64,000 nt of DNA, from positions 372,001 to 436,000 of the forward strand of contig NZ_VXKN01000002.1 of NCBI RefSeq assembly GCF_008693185.1, given 5' to 3'. The notes beneath the pieces are model-generated. The model was not told where the DNA came from. It did no database searches and was given only the letters and a program-made list of their open reading frames with translations. The stretch's first letter is position 1, and every line of letters starts with the position of its first letter. Both the position numbers and the translations under genes were made by a program. The DNA comes from Acinetobacter qingfengensis (lineage in GTDB: Bacteria; Pseudomonadota; Gammaproteobacteria; Pseudomonadales; Moraxellaceae). Shown piece after piece: positions 63,893 to 64,000 of the stretch.

Positions 63893-64000
63893 TCATTGTT
63901 CTCGTAAAGATGTTAAAAAGTAATCCAAACCTTCTGCCCAGCCTTGTGGACCTGTATTTTGGGTATAATAAACATGTTCATGTTGATCTAATTGAATGCG
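63893..64000 (-). CDS. C-terminal end of a probable mannosyl/glucosyl-3-phosphoglycerate phosphatase
   Basis: Only the last 35 codons are present (QNTGPQGWAEGLDYFLTSL and REQ at the end); the rest lies beyond the right edge. The TGPxGW motif near the C-terminus suggests the HAD-type mannosyl-3-phosphoglycerate phosphatase family, which would complete the pathway with the downstream synthase. The identity is a guess from a short tail and gene order. Confidence 0.45.
   Translation of the reverse strand, partial: RIQLDQHEHVYYTQNTGPQGWAEGLDYFLTSLREQ

Noticed and set aside
1..64000. tRNA, rRNA, CRISPR arrays, insertion sequences and prophage
   Set aside because: Scanned for cloverleaf-like stretches with CCA ends, regularly spaced repeats and transposase or integrase motifs; none seen. 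A tRNAscan or ISfinder run would be decisive.

Overview
The window looks like chromosomal DNA from an Acinetobacter-type gammaproteobacterium. It is AT-rich, and the protein set and gene blocks fit that genus: putA / Lrp regulator / putP, pgk-lipoprotein-fba, a pst operon with enlarged PstC and PstA, rodA-mltB-rlpA, a 532-residue isocitrate lyase, and yggS / pilT-pilU / fur / bamE. I see no rRNA, tRNA, CRISPR array, transposase or prophage. Apart from the accessory-looking cluster at 39-51 kb this is ordinary core genome.

Layout. 0-6 kb: proline catabolism (putA cut by the left edge, its divergent Lrp-type regulator, and the putP permease). 6-12.4 kb: a PepSY membrane protein, the glycolytic genes fba and pgk with a small lipoprotein between them, a DUF2237 protein, a Maf/YceF pyrophosphatase and a YcfD/RoxA ribosomal oxygenase. 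12.5-18.7 kb: high-affinity phosphate uptake pstS-pstS-pstC-pstA-pstB, read leftward, with two tandem pstS copies, each behind its own three-repeat Pho box. 18.9-26 kb: rlmH, a YadG/YadH ABC exporter, queF, an unknown cytoplasmic protein, then rodA, mltB and rlpA for the cell wall. 26.4-30 kb: the four-gene Anbu operon (circularly permuted ATP-grasp, alpha-E, transglutaminase, Anbu peptidase). 30.5-36.9 kb: a Fur-boxed Mn-type superoxide dismutase with a 42-residue membrane peptide gene behind it, yegQ/trhP with an adjacent ferredoxin, dnaB, alr, and two small envelope proteins. 37-38.6 kb: aceA.

39.2-50.8 kb is the most interesting region: a methylated-amine demethylation island. A four-gene heme-dependent oxidative N-demethylase / dimethylamine-monooxygenase-type system (DmmA-like, flavin-[2Fe-2S] reductase, heme HODM subunit, GcvT-like folate protein) sits behind a close match to a sigma-54 promoter. 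An orphan 77-residue gene with a second sigma-54-type promoter and its own terminator follows. Then comes purU-folD-soxBDAG, a heterotetrameric sarcosine-oxidase-family enzyme with genes that convert methylene-tetrahydrofolate to formate. The inferred logic is that N-methyl groups are removed oxidatively, captured on tetrahydrofolate and released as formate, while the nitrogen is kept. Sigma-54 control suggests nitrogen limitation. The true substrates (dimethylamine, dimethylglycine, sarcosine or N-methylglutamate) are open.

50.9-64 kb: sbcD-sbcC with a very glutamine-rich coiled coil, an acyltransferase, yggS, pilT-pilU, fur, bamE, rnfH, a divergent transporter-like membrane protein, and a glucosyl-3-phosphoglycerate synthase-type gene whose upstream phosphatase-like partner is cut by the right edge.
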